Below, piece by piece: positions 7,900 to 16,079 of a stretch of DNA of 64,000 nt. Numbering within the stretch: the stretch's first letter is position 1; each line of letters starts with the position of its first letter. The translations under genes and the position numbers were made by a program. The notes under the pieces are model-generated. The model did no database searches. It was not told the origin of the DNA and was given only the letters and a program-made list of their open reading frames with translations. Source of the stretch: Isoptericola peretonis (GTDB taxonomy: Bacteria; Actinomycetota; Actinomycetes; Actinomycetales; Cellulomonadaceae); the NCBI GenBank assembly GCA_023241745.1, contig JALQCY010000001.1:894064-958063 (forward strand). Direction: 5' to 3'.

Positions 7900-9195
7900 A
7901 TGCCCGACGTCGTCCCCGCAGCCGCCCGCGCCCACACCGAGGACCTCGGAGCGTTCGTCTCCGCCTCGCCGTCGTCGTACCACGCCGCCGAGGAGGTGGC
8001 GCGCCGCGCGGAGGCCGCCGGCTTCGCGCGGCTGGACGAGACCGCGGCCTGGGACGTCGTGCCCGGCGGTCGCTACGTCGTCGTGCGCGACGGCTCGGCG
8101 ATCGCGTTCGCGCTGCCCCCGGCGGCCGGTGCGACGACGCCCTTCACCGTCCTCGGCACGCACACCGACTCCACGGGCTTCAAGCTCAAGCCGAAGCCGA
8201 CCACCGGACGCGACGGCTGGGTGCAGGCAGGCGTCGAGGTGTACGGCGGGCCGCTGCTCAACTCCTGGCTGGACCGCGAGGTCGAGCTCGCCGGCCGCCT
8301 GGTCACCGCGGACGGCGTCGAGCACCTGGTCCGCACCGGCCCGATCGCCCGCATCCCCCAGCTCGCGATCCACCTGGACCGCTCGGCGAACGAAGGCCTG
8401 ACGCTCGACAAGCAGCGGCACACGCAGCCGGTCGTCGGGCTCGGCGACGTCTCGGAGGCCGACGTGCTGGCGGAGCTCGCCGCCGCGGCGGGCGACGGGG
8501 TCCAGGCCGCGGACGTGCTCGGCTACGACATCGTGCTGGCCGAGACGCAGCCGCCGCGCGCGTTCGGCATCGGCAACGCCCTGTGGGCGTCACCGCGCCT
8601 CGACAACCAGCTCTCCACGCACGCCGCGATCGCGGCCCTTCTCGACGTCGCCCCGGATGACCTCACCGGCATCGGCGTGGTGGCGGCCTTCGACCACGAG
8701 GAGATCGGCTCGGGGTCGCGCTCCGGCGCCGCGGGCCCGTTCCTGGAGGACGTGCTGCGGCGCGTCTCCGCCGGCCTCGGCGCCTCGGAGGACGAGCGGG
8801 CGCGGGCGTTCGCGGCCTCGCTGTGCGTGTCCTCCGACGTCGGGCACGCGGTGCACCCCAACTACCCGGAACGGCACGACCCTGCCAACCACCCGCACGC
8901 CGGCGGGGGCCCGATCCTGAAGATCAACGCGAACCAGCGCTACGCCACCGACGCGCACGGGGCCGCGCGGTGGCAGGCGGCGTGCGCCGCGGCCGGCGTG
9001 CCGAGCCAGGAGTTCGTCTCGAACAACACCGTGCCGTGCGGCTCCACGACCGGCCCGATCACCGCCACCCGCCTCGGCATCCGCGTGGTCGACGTCGGTG
9101 CGGCGATCCTGTCGATGCACTCCGCGCGCGAGCTCACCGCGGTCGTCGACCCCTGGTACCTGTCCCGCGCGATGCGGGCGGTCCTCGCCGGCTGA
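7900..9195 (+). CDS. M18-family aminopeptidase
   Basis: The 431-residue cytosolic zinc exopeptidase removes N-terminal residues, usually acidic, from peptides. The family signatures are GTHTDSTGFKLKPKP (metal-ligand His), NSWLDREVELAG (Asp ligand), FDHEEIGSGSRSGA (catalytic Glu and ligand) and, near the C-terminus, SMHSARE. The length matches the family. Two in-frame ATGs exist at 7891 and 7900. The second is preferred because AAAGAT lies 7 nt upstream, matching the leaderless pattern seen at many genes here. The gene stands alone and converges with the Rpf-like gene 16 bp away. Confidence 0.92.
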   Translation: MPDVVPAAARAHTEDLGAFVSASPSSYHAAEEVARRAEAAGFARLDETAAWDVVPGGRYVVVRDGSAIAFALPPAAGATTPFTVLGTHTDSTGFKLKPKPTTGRDGWVQAGVEVYGGPLLNSWLDREVELAGRLVTADGVEHLVRTGPIARIPQLAIHLDRSANEGLTLDKQRHTQPVVGLGDVSEADVLAELAAAAGDGVQAADVLGYDIVLAETQPPRAFGIGNALWASPRLDNQLSTHAAIAALLDVAPDDLTGIGVVAAFDHEEIGSGSRSGAAGPFLEDVLRRVSAGLGASEDERARAFAASLCVSSDVGHAVHPNYPERHDPANHPHAGGGPILKINANQRYATDAHGAARWQAACAAAGVPSQEFVSNNTVPCGSTTGPITATRLGIRVVDVGAAILSMHSARELTAVVDPWYLSRAMRAVLAG

Positions 9196-9211
9196 GCCCC
9201 TCGGCGGTCGG

Positions 9212-10012
9212 TCAGCGGAGGCCGAGCTTGCGGGTGCAGTGCGGCCACTGCCCCCAGCCGGCGCGGTCCTGCAGGATCTGCGCGCGCTTGGTCTGCTCGC
9301 CCTTGCCGTGGCGGTGCGGCAGGCCGTCGCCGCCGACGGCACGCCACGTGCGACCGGTGAACTGGTACATGCCGTAGAAGCCGTTGCCGGTGTTGGTGCG
9401 CGGGTTGCCGCCCGACTCGCAGCGGGCGAGCTGGCCCCACACGTTGCGCTTCATGATGCGGCTCGTCGAGATCCAGCCGGTCTTGCCGCCGGGCACGCGC
9501 ACCTTGACGCGGTTGCTGTCGCGGCCGGTCGTGCGCGCCAGGACCGTGACCTTGGTGCCGAGGCGCACGTGCTTGACCGCCTTGGACCGCGAGCCGATGT
9601 CCTTCCGCAGCGCGACCTTCCCCTGGGTGTAGCGGGTGCCCGAGACGTCCTTGAGCCTGACGGGCGTGACGGCCTTCTTGGAGACCCAGCCCACCGTGCC
9701 GGCGGGCGTGCGGACCTGGAGGCGGTACCTGCCGCGGTCGAGGACGCGCAGCTTCGTGCCGTCGTCGGGCCGGGCGACGGTCCGGGACCGGCTGGACTGC
9801 GTCTTCGTGAGCGGCGCCTTGTTCCACTTCACCCAGCGGACGCCACCACCGGTGGTGGCGGTGCGCGCGGACTGCGTGACGGCGGACGCGGGCGCGGCGG
9901 AGGTCGGGGCCGCGGTGGCCGCGGTGGCGGCCGCCGGCACCACCACGGCGGAGGTGACGAGCGCGCCGGCGACTGCGGCCACGACGGAACGGCGGGCAAT
10001 GGATCGAGGCAT
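9212..10012 (-). CDS. Secreted Rpf-type transglycosylase with SH3-like repeats
   Basis: The protein has 266 residues. An N-terminal signal peptide (1-34, ending in Ala-rich AATAATAAP) is followed by two SH3-like cell-wall modules at about 55-115 and 120-185 (YRLQVRTPAGTVGWVSKKAV and VKVRVPGGKTGWISTSRIM). A C-terminal resuscitation-promoting-factor / transglycosylase-like domain spans 188-266 (WGQLARCESGGNP, GFYGMYQFT, AGWGQWPHC). Glu199 in CESGG corresponds to the catalytic Glu of lysozyme-like Rpf domains. It probably cleaves peptidoglycan at division or on exit from dormancy. The 215-bp leader contains a dyad but no riboswitch that I could confirm. Confidence 0.88.
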   Translation of the reverse strand: MPRSIARRSVVAAVAGALVTSAVVVPAAATAATAAPTSAAPASAVTQSARTATTGGGVRWVKWNKAPLTKTQSSRSRTVARPDDGTKLRVLDRGRYRLQVRTPAGTVGWVSKKAVTPVRLKDVSGTRYTQGKVALRKDIGSRSKAVKHVRLGTKVTVLARTTGRDSNRVKVRVPGGKTGWISTSRIMKRNVWGQLARCESGGNPRTNTGNGFYGMYQFTGRTWRAVGGDGLPHRHGKGEQTKRAQILQDRAGWGQWPHCTRKLGLR

Positions 10013-10071
10013 GCGTACCAGGGAACGATGTCACGATCGGATAACAAAGCCAGGACAGGAATGCGCACACT

Positions 10072-10089
10072 CCCTTCACGTGAAAGGGG
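10072..10089. promoter_or_regulatory. Dyad CCC-TTCACGTGAA-AGGG upstream of rpf-like gene
   Basis: TTCACGTGAA at 10075-10084 is a perfect 10-bp palindrome flanked by CCC and AGGGG. It lies 60 bp before the Rpf-like start, between it and the divergent helicase gene. It could be an operator; the cognate regulator is unknown. Confidence 0.35.
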
Positions 10090-10227
10090 TGTCATTCAGG
10101 TCTAAAACCCGATAGGTGGCATCTTCCTCCCCGATACGTCTATGGCAGGACATGCCGGTCTGCTCCCCGGGCACCGGCACCCGGCGTCTCGCCGGGCGGG
10201 CCGCCGCGCGGTGCGAGACTGTGGCCC

Positions 10228-12771
10228 GTGCCCGCCGACCCCGCCCTCGCGCGCGAGCAGCACCCGCTGCTCGACGTGCTGACCGCGCACGGCGCGCGGG
10301 CCGACCGGCTCACGCACGTCCGTACCTTTCCCGCACGCGCGGGCGTCACGGCGGACTGGCCGGCCTGGGCCGACCCGGCGGTGGTCTCGGGCTACCGCGG
10401 CCTCGGCGTCGAGCGGCCGTGGGCCCATCAGGTCGAGGCCGCCGACGCCGCCTGGCACGGGCGCCACGTCGCCCTCGCGACGTCGACCGGCTCAGGCAAG
10501 TCGCTCGCGTTCTGGCTGCCCGCGCTGACGGCGGTCGGCGGGCCCGAGCCCGCGACGGTGCTGTACCTCTCCCCGACCAAGGCGCTGGCGGCCGACCAGC
10601 TCGCCGGTCTCGAACGGCTCGTCGGGTCCATGCCCCGGGCGGCCGGGGCGCGGGCGCTCCCCCGGGTCGCGACGTGCGACGGCGACACGCCCACCGACGA
10701 GCGCCGCTGGGTGACCGAGCATGCCGACGTCGTGCTCACCAACCCCGACTTCCTGCACTTCTCGATGCTGCCGGGCCACCGCCGGTGGGCGCGCCTGCTG
10801 CGCGGGCTGCGCTACGTCGTCGTCGACGAGGGCCACGCGTACCGCGGCGTCTTCGGCGCCCACGTCTCCCTGGTGCTGCGCCGGCTCGTCCGGCTGGCCG
10901 CCCACTACCGCCCGTCGGACCGGCTCGCGCCCGCGACGGGCAGCGGGCCCACGGGCCCGGTGTTCGTCGTCGCCAGCGCGACGACGGCCGAGCCGGCGGT
11001 CAGCACCGCCCGCCTCGTCGGCGTGCCGCCCGAGGAGGTCGTGGCGGTCACGGCCGACTCGTCGCCCGCAGGCCGGCGCACGTTCGCGCTGTGGCAGCCG
11101 CCCGAGGTGGCGGGGTTCGAGCGGTCGCGCGCGGCGGCGGGCGAGGCGCCGACGCACGACGACGACCCCTGGGCCCTGCCGGACCCGCTCGATCCGTCCC
11201 ACACCGAGCAGGAGTCGGAGCCGGTGCTCACGACGCGCGGCGCCGCCGACCACCCGCGCCGGTCGGCGACGGCGGAGGCCGCGGACCTGCTCGCCGACCT
11301 CACCGCCCACGGGGCCCGCACCCTCGCCTTCACGCGGTCGCGCCGCGGCGCCGAGTCGGTGGCGCAGCAGGCACGCGACCATCTGCGCCCGGTCGCCGCG
11401 GGGCTCGACGCCAGGGTCGCGAGCTACCGGGGCGGCTACCTGCCGGAGGAGCGCCGCGCCCTGGAGCAGGCGCTGCGCACCGGCGAGCTGCGGGGGCTGG
11501 CCACCACCAACGCGCTCGAGCTGGGTGTCGACATCTCCGGGCTCGACGCCGTGCTGGTGGCCGGTTGGCCGGGTACCCGCGTCTCCCTGTGGCAGCAGGC
11601 GGGTCGGGCCGGTCGGGCCGGAGCCGAGGGCCTGGTCGCGTTCGTCGCCCGCGAGGACCCGCTCGACACGTACCTCGTCACCCATCCCGAGGCGGTGTTC
11701 GACGCCGCCCTCGAGGCCACCGTCTTCGACCCGGGAAATCCTCACGTGCTGGCCCCGCAGCTTTGCGCCGCGGCGCAGGAGGTGCCGCTGCGGGCCGAGG
11801 ACCTGCCGGCGTTCGGCGACCCTCGGGCCGTGCGCGAGGTGCTCGACGTGCTGGTGGCCCGCGGGGCGCTGCGGCGCCGGCCCTCCGGCTGGTACTGGAC
11901 CCACGCGCAGCCCGCCTCCGGCATGGCGGACCTGCGGGGCACGGGCGGCAGGCCGGTGCGGGTGGTCGAGGCGACGACCGGGCGGCTGCTCGGCACCGTC
12001 GACGCAGGGTCCGCGGACGGGCAGGTGCACGACGGCGCGGTGTACGTGCACCAGGGAGCGACGTTCGTCGTGGACCACCTGGACCTGGCGGACCACGTCG
12101 CGCTCGTGGTCCGCAAGGACGTCGAGCACGGCACCTGGTCGCACGAGGTCATGGAGATCGCGATCGACGACGACGGGCACCGGCCGGTCGAGGAGCGCGA
12201 GTGGGGACCGGTCCGGTGGGGCCTCGGACCGGTCGAGGTGACCAGCCAGGTGGTGAGCTTCCAGCGCCGCCGCCTGCCCGACATGCAGGTGCTCGGCACC
12301 GAGCCCCTCGACCTGCCGTCGCGCACCCTCGCCACGACCGCCGTCTGGTGGTCGGTGCCGGAGTTCGTGCTGCGGGCGGCGGGGGTCTCGGCCGACGAGA
12401 CCCCGGGCGCCCTGCACGCCGCCGAGCACGCGTCGATCGGGCTGCTGCCCCTTCTCGCCACGTGCGACCGGTGGGACCTGGGCGGGGTGTCCACCGAGGT
12501 GCACGCCGACACGGGCGAGGCGACCGTCTTCGTGTACGACGCGTACCCGGGCGGCGCCGGGTTCGCGGAGCGGGGGTACGAGCTCGGCGCCCGCTGGCTG
12601 CGTGCCACGCGCGACGCGATCGCCGCCTGCACCTGCGCGGAGGGCTGCCCGGCGTGCGTCCAGTCGCCCAAGTGCGGCAGCGACAACGCGCCCCTCGACA
12701 AGTCCGCGGCCCTGCGCTTGTTGGATGCCGTGCTGAGCCACGCGCCGGCGGAACCTACGATCGTGAGGTGA
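10228..12771 (+). CDS. DExH-box helicase with DUF1998 zinc domain (YprA/MrfA type)
   Basis: The 847-residue SF2 helicase shows Walker A STGSGKS near residues 90-96, the Walker B/DExH motif VVVDEGHAYRG and the domain-2 block ATTNALELGVDISGLDAVLV then QQAGRAGRAG. A C-terminal DUF1998 region carries the cysteine cluster CTCAEGCPACVQSPKC. B. subtilis MrfA (YprA) of this class unwinds DNA in repair of mitomycin-type damage. The order helicase, Tad cluster, HAD phosphatase matches Mycobacterium Rv3649-Rv3661. GAGACT lies 7 nt before the GTG, suggesting a leaderless message. Its TGA overlaps the next start (GTGA). Confidence 0.92.
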   Translation: MPADPALAREQHPLLDVLTAHGARADRLTHVRTFPARAGVTADWPAWADPAVVSGYRGLGVERPWAHQVEAADAAWHGRHVALATSTGSGKSLAFWLPALTAVGGPEPATVLYLSPTKALAADQLAGLERLVGSMPRAAGARALPRVATCDGDTPTDERRWVTEHADVVLTNPDFLHFSMLPGHRRWARLLRGLRYVVVDEGHAYRGVFGAHVSLVLRRLVRLAAHYRPSDRLAPATGSGPTGPVFVVASATTAEPAVSTARLVGVPPEEVVAVTADSSPAGRRTFALWQPPEVAGFERSRAAAGEAPTHDDDPWALPDPLDPSHTEQESEPVLTTRGAADHPRRSATAEAADLLADLTAHGARTLAFTRSRRGAESVAQQARDHLRPVAAGLDARVASYRGGYLPEERRALEQALRTGELRGLATTNALELGVDISGLDAVLVAGWPGTRVSLWQQAGRAGRAGAEGLVAFVAREDPLDTYLVTHPEAVFDAALEATVFDPGNPHVLAPQLCAAAQEVPLRAEDLPAFGDPRAVREVLDVLVARGALRRRPSGWYWTHAQPASGMADLRGTGGRPVRVVEATTGRLLGTVDAGSADGQVHDGAVYVHQGATFVVDHLDLADHVALVVRKDVEHGTWSHEVMEIAIDDDGHRPVEEREWGPVRWGLGPVEVTSQVVSFQRRRLPDMQVLGTEPLDLPSRTLATTAVWWSVPEFVLRAAGVSADETPGALHAAEHASIGLLPLLATCDRWDLGGVSTEVHADTGEATVFVYDAYPGGAGFAERGYELGARWLRATRDAIAACTCAEGCPACVQSPKCGSDNAPLDKSAALRLLDAVLSHAPAEPTIVR

Positions 12772-13637
12772 CTATCCAGACCGACCTCGCCGAACGACGC
12801 CGTTCCCGCGAGGAGACACGCGTCGACCCCGCCAACTCCCGCTCGTGGCTGCTGCTGTCCGCCCTGCGCGACGACACGTTCGACGCCGCACAGCTCTCCC
12901 GCGCCGACCAGGTCATCCTCGACTGCGAGGACGCGGTCGACGACAGCCGCAAGGACGAGGCACGCAAGAAGGTGCTCGACTGGTTCGCACAGGGCGGGCG
13001 CGCCTGGGTCCGTATCAACGAGCGCGGCTCGCAGGCCTGGGCCGACGACGTGCGCGCGCTGCGGGACACCGAGGGCCTGTGCGGCGTCATGCTCGCCAAG
13101 ACGGAGTCGCCCGACCAGGTGATCGACACCGCCCAGCGGCTCGGCGGCAGCGTACCGGTGATCCCGCTGGTGGAGTCGGCGCTGGGCATCGAGGACGCCG
13201 TGAGCATCGCGCGCGCCCCGGGAGCCTTCCGCCTGGCGTTCGGGTCCGGCGACTACCGCCGGGACACCGGCACCGCCAACGAGTCGCTCGCGATGGCGTA
13301 CCCCCGCTCGCGCCTCGTCACCGCCAGCCGCATCGGCGGCCTCCCAGGGCCGATCGACGGACCCACTGTCGGCACGAGCCACGCGCTGCTGCGCGAGCAG
13401 TCGGCGGACGGCGTGGCCCTCGGCCTCACCGGCAAGCTGTGCCTGGACCTCGAGACGCCCGCGGTCATCAACGAGTCGTTCAGTCCGTCGAGCGCCGACG
13501 TCGCATGGGCGGTCGACTTCCTGGCCGACTTCGAGGCGTCCGGCTCCGTGATCCGCGACGGTTCGGACAAGCCCCGCCTGGCCCGCGCCCGCAAGATCAC
13601 CGAGCGCGCTGCGCTGTTCCACGTCAACCCCTCCTGA
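12768..13637 (+). CDS. HpcH/HpaI aldolase - citrate lyase beta-like (CitE-like) protein
   Basis: The 289-residue TIM-barrel protein shows LILDCEDAVDDSRKDEAR near residues 45-62 (written VILDCEDAVDD), RINERGSQAW (substrate phosphate contact), GVMLAKTESPDQV, PLVESALGIEDA and FGSGDYRRDTG. This is the order found in CitE-like acyl-CoA lyases that use Mg2+ and cleave or form malyl- or citramalyl-type CoA esters. No citrate lyase alpha or gamma genes are nearby. The GTG start overlaps the helicase stop by 4 bp. Its last 14 bp overlap the end of the convergent Tad gene. The substrate is unknown. Confidence 0.85.
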   Translation: MTIQTDLAERRRSREETRVDPANSRSWLLLSALRDDTFDAAQLSRADQVILDCEDAVDDSRKDEARKKVLDWFAQGGRAWVRINERGSQAWADDVRALRDTEGLCGVMLAKTESPDQVIDTAQRLGGSVPVIPLVESALGIEDAVSIARAPGAFRLAFGSGDYRRDTGTANESLAMAYPRSRLVTASRIGGLPGPIDGPTVGTSHALLREQSADGVALGLTGKLCLDLETPAVINESFSPSSADVAWAVDFLADFEASGSVIRDGSDKPRLARARKITERAALFHVNPS

Positions 13638-14046
13638 GGTCGTCCGCCGGGCCGGGGCCTGCGGGTCTCGGCCCGGCGCGGGCTCCCGCCGTCGCGTCGC
13701 CGAGCCACCCCGCCCACGGGCCGGCGTCCGGTCCGACGGCCGCCCTCGACGCGCGCACCCCGAGGGTCCCGCCGTCCTCCGGGACGCACGCGACCACCTC
13801 GGCGCCGTTGCGGCGCACGGCCTCGGCCGCCGTCGCGCACGGGTCGGCGCCCTGTCGCCAGGCGGTCGCCCCGGCGAGAGCGCCCAGGTCGGCCGCGGCC
13901 TGCGCCGAGCCCCGCGCGCGCTGTGCGGACCCCAACGTGCCGACGGCGAGCGCCAGCAGCACGACCACCGCCGCCAGCGCGAGCACGACGACGGTCCCCG
14001 CGCCGCGCTCGCCACTCCTCACCGGCGCCCCGCCGTCACCGTTCAC
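13624..14046 (-). CDS. Rv3654c-type TadE-like protein, last gene of Tad operon
   Basis: The 140-residue protein begins with a charged leader GERGAGTVVVLALAAVVVLLA in which GAG-TV precedes one membrane helix, the arrangement of pseudopilin-like TadE/TadG relatives. It resembles the helicase-neighbourhood TadE-like family represented by Mycobacterium Rv3654c. The C-terminal half holds a conserved CVPEDGGTLGVRA-like segment preceded by ADLGALAGA. The GTG start overlaps the stop of the preceding pilin gene. Its 3' end overlaps the convergent lyase gene by 14 bp. It is probably a minor pilin of the Tad/Flp system. Confidence 0.82.
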   Translation of the reverse strand: MNGDGGAPVRSGERGAGTVVVLALAAVVVLLALAVGTLGSAQRARGSAQAAADLGALAGATAWRQGADPCATAAEAVRRNGAEVVACVPEDGGTLGVRASRAAVGPDAGPWAGWLGDATAGARAGPRPAGPGPADDLRRG

Positions 14047-14423
14047 GGCTCCACCCACGCCGTCGCGTCGCCGGACGCCCGCACGGGGGCCGCGGCGAAC
14101 CACCCACCGACGACCGGCCGGGTGACCGTGACCCGTACCCACGCGCCGTCCCGGGCGACGCTGAGCTCGACGCCGTCGCCGCCCACCTGCGCGACCGCCT
14201 GCCGCGCGGCCGCGTCGTCCTCCCCGATCGCGTAGGCGCGCGCCCCGGCCCGGGCCGCGTCCAGGGCACGCATCTGTGCCGTGGACGCGGCCGCGAGGCT
14301 GAGCACCGCGACCAGCAGGAGCACCACGACGGGCAGCCCGACGGCGAGCTCGGCCGTGACCGCACCCCGCTCCCCGGAGGCCTGTCGCGCACGGGCGGAC
14401 CCGCTGCTGCGGTGCGCGGCCAT
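14043..14423 (-). CDS. TadE-family pilus protein
   Basis: The 126-residue single-pass protein has SGERGAVTAELAVGLPVVVL at residues 15-34, with the Glu-containing TAELAVGLP signature of TadE-like proteins and a membrane helix to about residue 48. The remaining 75 residues would face outside. Its start codon shares one base with the stop of the DUF4244 gene. It corresponds in position to Rv3655c. Its expected role is a minor component of the Flp pilus or of a Tad-driven secretion structure. Confidence 0.85.
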   Translation of the reverse strand: MAAHRSSGSARARQASGERGAVTAELAVGLPVVVLLLVAVLSLAAASTAQMRALDAARAGARAYAIGEDDAAARQAVAQVGGDGVELSVARDGAWVRVTVTRPVVGGWFAAAPVRASGDATAWVEP

Positions 14424-14665
14424 CAGATCGACAGCGCCGAGCTGATGATGCCCTCTAGCAGCCCCTTCACGGTGCCGCTCTTGAGCACCGCGATGAGCAG
14501 TCCCGCGAACCCGACGGCCGCCACGGTGGCCACCGCGTACTCCGCGGTCGCCAGACCCGCCTCCGGGTCCGGTCGCGCCGAGCCCTGCTCCGCCGGGTCC
14601 TGTCGTTCGGCGCCCGGACCGGTCGGGGTGTCGTCCGGCTCGCGGCCCTCGTCGTCGTTCCTCAT
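14423..14665 (-). CDS. DUF4244 Flp-type pilin
   Basis: The 80-residue protein has a hydrophilic, acidic N-terminal tail (1-36) followed by GLATAEYAVATVAAVGFAGL and a membrane helix. This is the DUF4244 pattern of actinobacterial Flp pilins, with the Glu five residues after a conserved Gly where prepilin peptidase would cut. It is the likely major pilin and corresponds to Rv3656c. A strong GGAGGAG precedes the ATG. The 113-bp gap upstream is the only sizeable gap in the operon. No TadV peptidase gene is visible in this window. Confidence 0.85.
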   Translation of the reverse strand: MRNDDEGREPDDTPTGPGAERQDPAEQGSARPDPEAGLATAEYAVATVAAVGFAGLLIAVLKSGTVKGLLEGIISSALSI

Positions 14666-14778
14666 GTCTCCTCCGTGATCTCCTCGATGGCCGGCACCGG
14701 GACCGGTGCCGGTCGTGACGCACCCACCCGGTCGGGCGGGCGATGCCGGGCGACGCCCGGGTTCTGGGCCGGGTCTGC

Positions 14779-15396
14779 TCACCCGGACAGCAGGTCGATG
14801 CCCAGCGCGAGCAGCACGGGCACCAGGCCGACCAGCACGAACGCGGGCAGGAAGCAGGCGCCGAGCGGCAGCACCAGCCGCACCGCCAGCCGGGCCGCCG
14901 CGGTGCGTGCTGCCGCGCGCCGCGCGCGCAAGAGCTCCTCTCCCGCCGCCCGCAGCGCGCCGGAGGGGGACGCGCCGTCGGTCCACGCGCCGCGCAGTGC
15001 CCTGTGCACGGGTCGGAGACGGTCGGGCGCGTGCCGCCACGCGCCGTCCCAGTCCGCCCCGAGCCGGAGGGCGTCGGCCGCGGCTCGCAGCTCCACGCCG
15101 GTCGACGGCGCGCCGGCGGCCAGGTCCAGCGCGGCGCCGGTCGCCTCCAGGGCGCGGGGGACGCCGGCACCGGAGCGCAGGGCGGCACCCAACAGCTCGA
15201 GCACCACGGGCACCTCCACCGGCTCGCCGGCGCGACCGTGCTCGGGCCCCGCGGGCCGTCGGTCGGTCGCCAGCCGGGCCGTCCTCCGCACCGCGGCGGC
15301 CCGCGCGGACCACCACGGCAGCCCGGCGAGAAGCACCGCCACCACGACCGCGACGACGGCAGCGGGGCTACCGCCCGTCAGCGGTTCGCCGGTCAT
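14779..15396 (-). CDS. tadC: TadC-like type II secretion system F-domain protein
   Basis: The 205-residue membrane protein has an N-terminal helix (residues 10-28), a cytoplasmic T2SSF helical bundle (LELLGAALRSGAGVPRALEA, about 60-80, and RALRGAWTDGASPSGALRAA) and a C-terminal pair of hydrophobic segments (LVLPLGACFLPAFVLVGLVP). It forms the inner-membrane platform of the pilus machine with TadB. The start overlaps the tadB stop by ATGA. It is short for the family, as in other actinobacterial Tad loci. Confidence 0.85.
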   Translation of the reverse strand: MTGEPLTGGSPAAVVAVVVAVLLAGLPWWSARAAAVRRTARLATDRRPAGPEHGRAGEPVEVPVVLELLGAALRSGAGVPRALEATGAALDLAAGAPSTGVELRAAADALRLGADWDGAWRHAPDRLRPVHRALRGAWTDGASPSGALRAAGEELLRARRAAARTAAARLAVRLVLPLGACFLPAFVLVGLVPVLLALGIDLLSG

Positions 15397-16079
15397 GCCA
15401 CCGCCTCCCCCGCCGCCCGTGCCGTCGCCACGAGCCGGCCCGTCCACGCCCGCCCCGCCGCCAGGAGCACCAGGCCGAGGCACACCGCGGCGGTGCCCGC
15501 GCCCCCGTCCAACGCCGTGCCCAACGGGTCGGCCCCCAGCACCCAGCCGAGCAGCACGCCCAGCAGCGGCAGCCACATCAGCACCCGGGCCGTCGCCCGG
15601 GGTCCGGCCAGCGACGCGTCCCGTTCCCCGCGCGCCTCCGCCTCGGCCGCCAGCGCGCCGGCGACGGCGTCCAGCACCGCCCCGAGCGGGGCGCCGACGT
15701 CGCGCGCGAGGACGGCCGCCGCGACCACCGACCTGGCATGGCCGGAGCCGCCGACCAGCGGCGCCAGCGTCGCGACCTCGGGCACCCCGGTGGCGTCCAC
15801 CGGCACCCCGAGCGCCCGCGACCACGCCGCGGCGGGAGGGGCGCCCGCGCGCAGCAGCGCCACGACCTGCGCGACGGCGACCTGTACGGCCTCGGCCCCC
15901 GCCGTCCTGTCCCGCCTGCGGCTCAGCCGCCCGAGCCGCCCCCCTCGTCGCTGGAGGCCGTCACCTCGGACGAGCTCCTTCGCACGCCGGCCGCCGCGCG
16001 TCAGGACGAGCCACACGGCCGGCGTCACCCAGGCGCCCGCGACCAGCGCGTGCCCGTACTCGGACGCGACCCCGCTCAT
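15393..16079 (-). CDS. tadB: TadB-like type II secretion system F-domain protein
   Basis: The 228-residue inner-membrane platform protein has a hydrophobic N-terminus, a T2SSF-type cytoplasmic bundle (VAQVVALLRAGAPPAAAWSR, about 55-75; DVGAPLGAVLDAVAGALAAE) and two C-terminal membrane segments (ARVLMWLPLLGVLLGWVLG and AAVCLGLVLLAAGRAW). It overlaps tadA upstream and tadC downstream by 4 bp each, so all three are translationally coupled. Confidence 0.85.
   Translation of the reverse strand: MSGVASEYGHALVAGAWVTPAVWLVLTRGGRRAKELVRGDGLQRRGGRLGRLSRRRDRTAGAEAVQVAVAQVVALLRAGAPPAAAWSRALGVPVDATGVPEVATLAPLVGGSGHARSVVAAAVLARDVGAPLGAVLDAVAGALAAEAEARGERDASLAGPRATARVLMWLPLLGVLLGWVLGADPLGTALDGGAGTAAVCLGLVLLAAGRAWTGRLVATARAAGEAVA

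Noticed and set aside
10013..10227. c-di-AMP (ydaO-type) riboswitch before the Rpf-like gene
   Set aside because: Such elements precede rpf genes in actinobacteria, but I could not find the conserved core in this leader; only a short dyad is visible.
10116..12767. Plus-strand frame running through the helicase into the CitE-like gene, suggesting a giant fusion
   Set aside because: Only the last 289 codons look like protein. The rest is an out-of-frame shadow of the helicase. The real start is the GTG at 12768.
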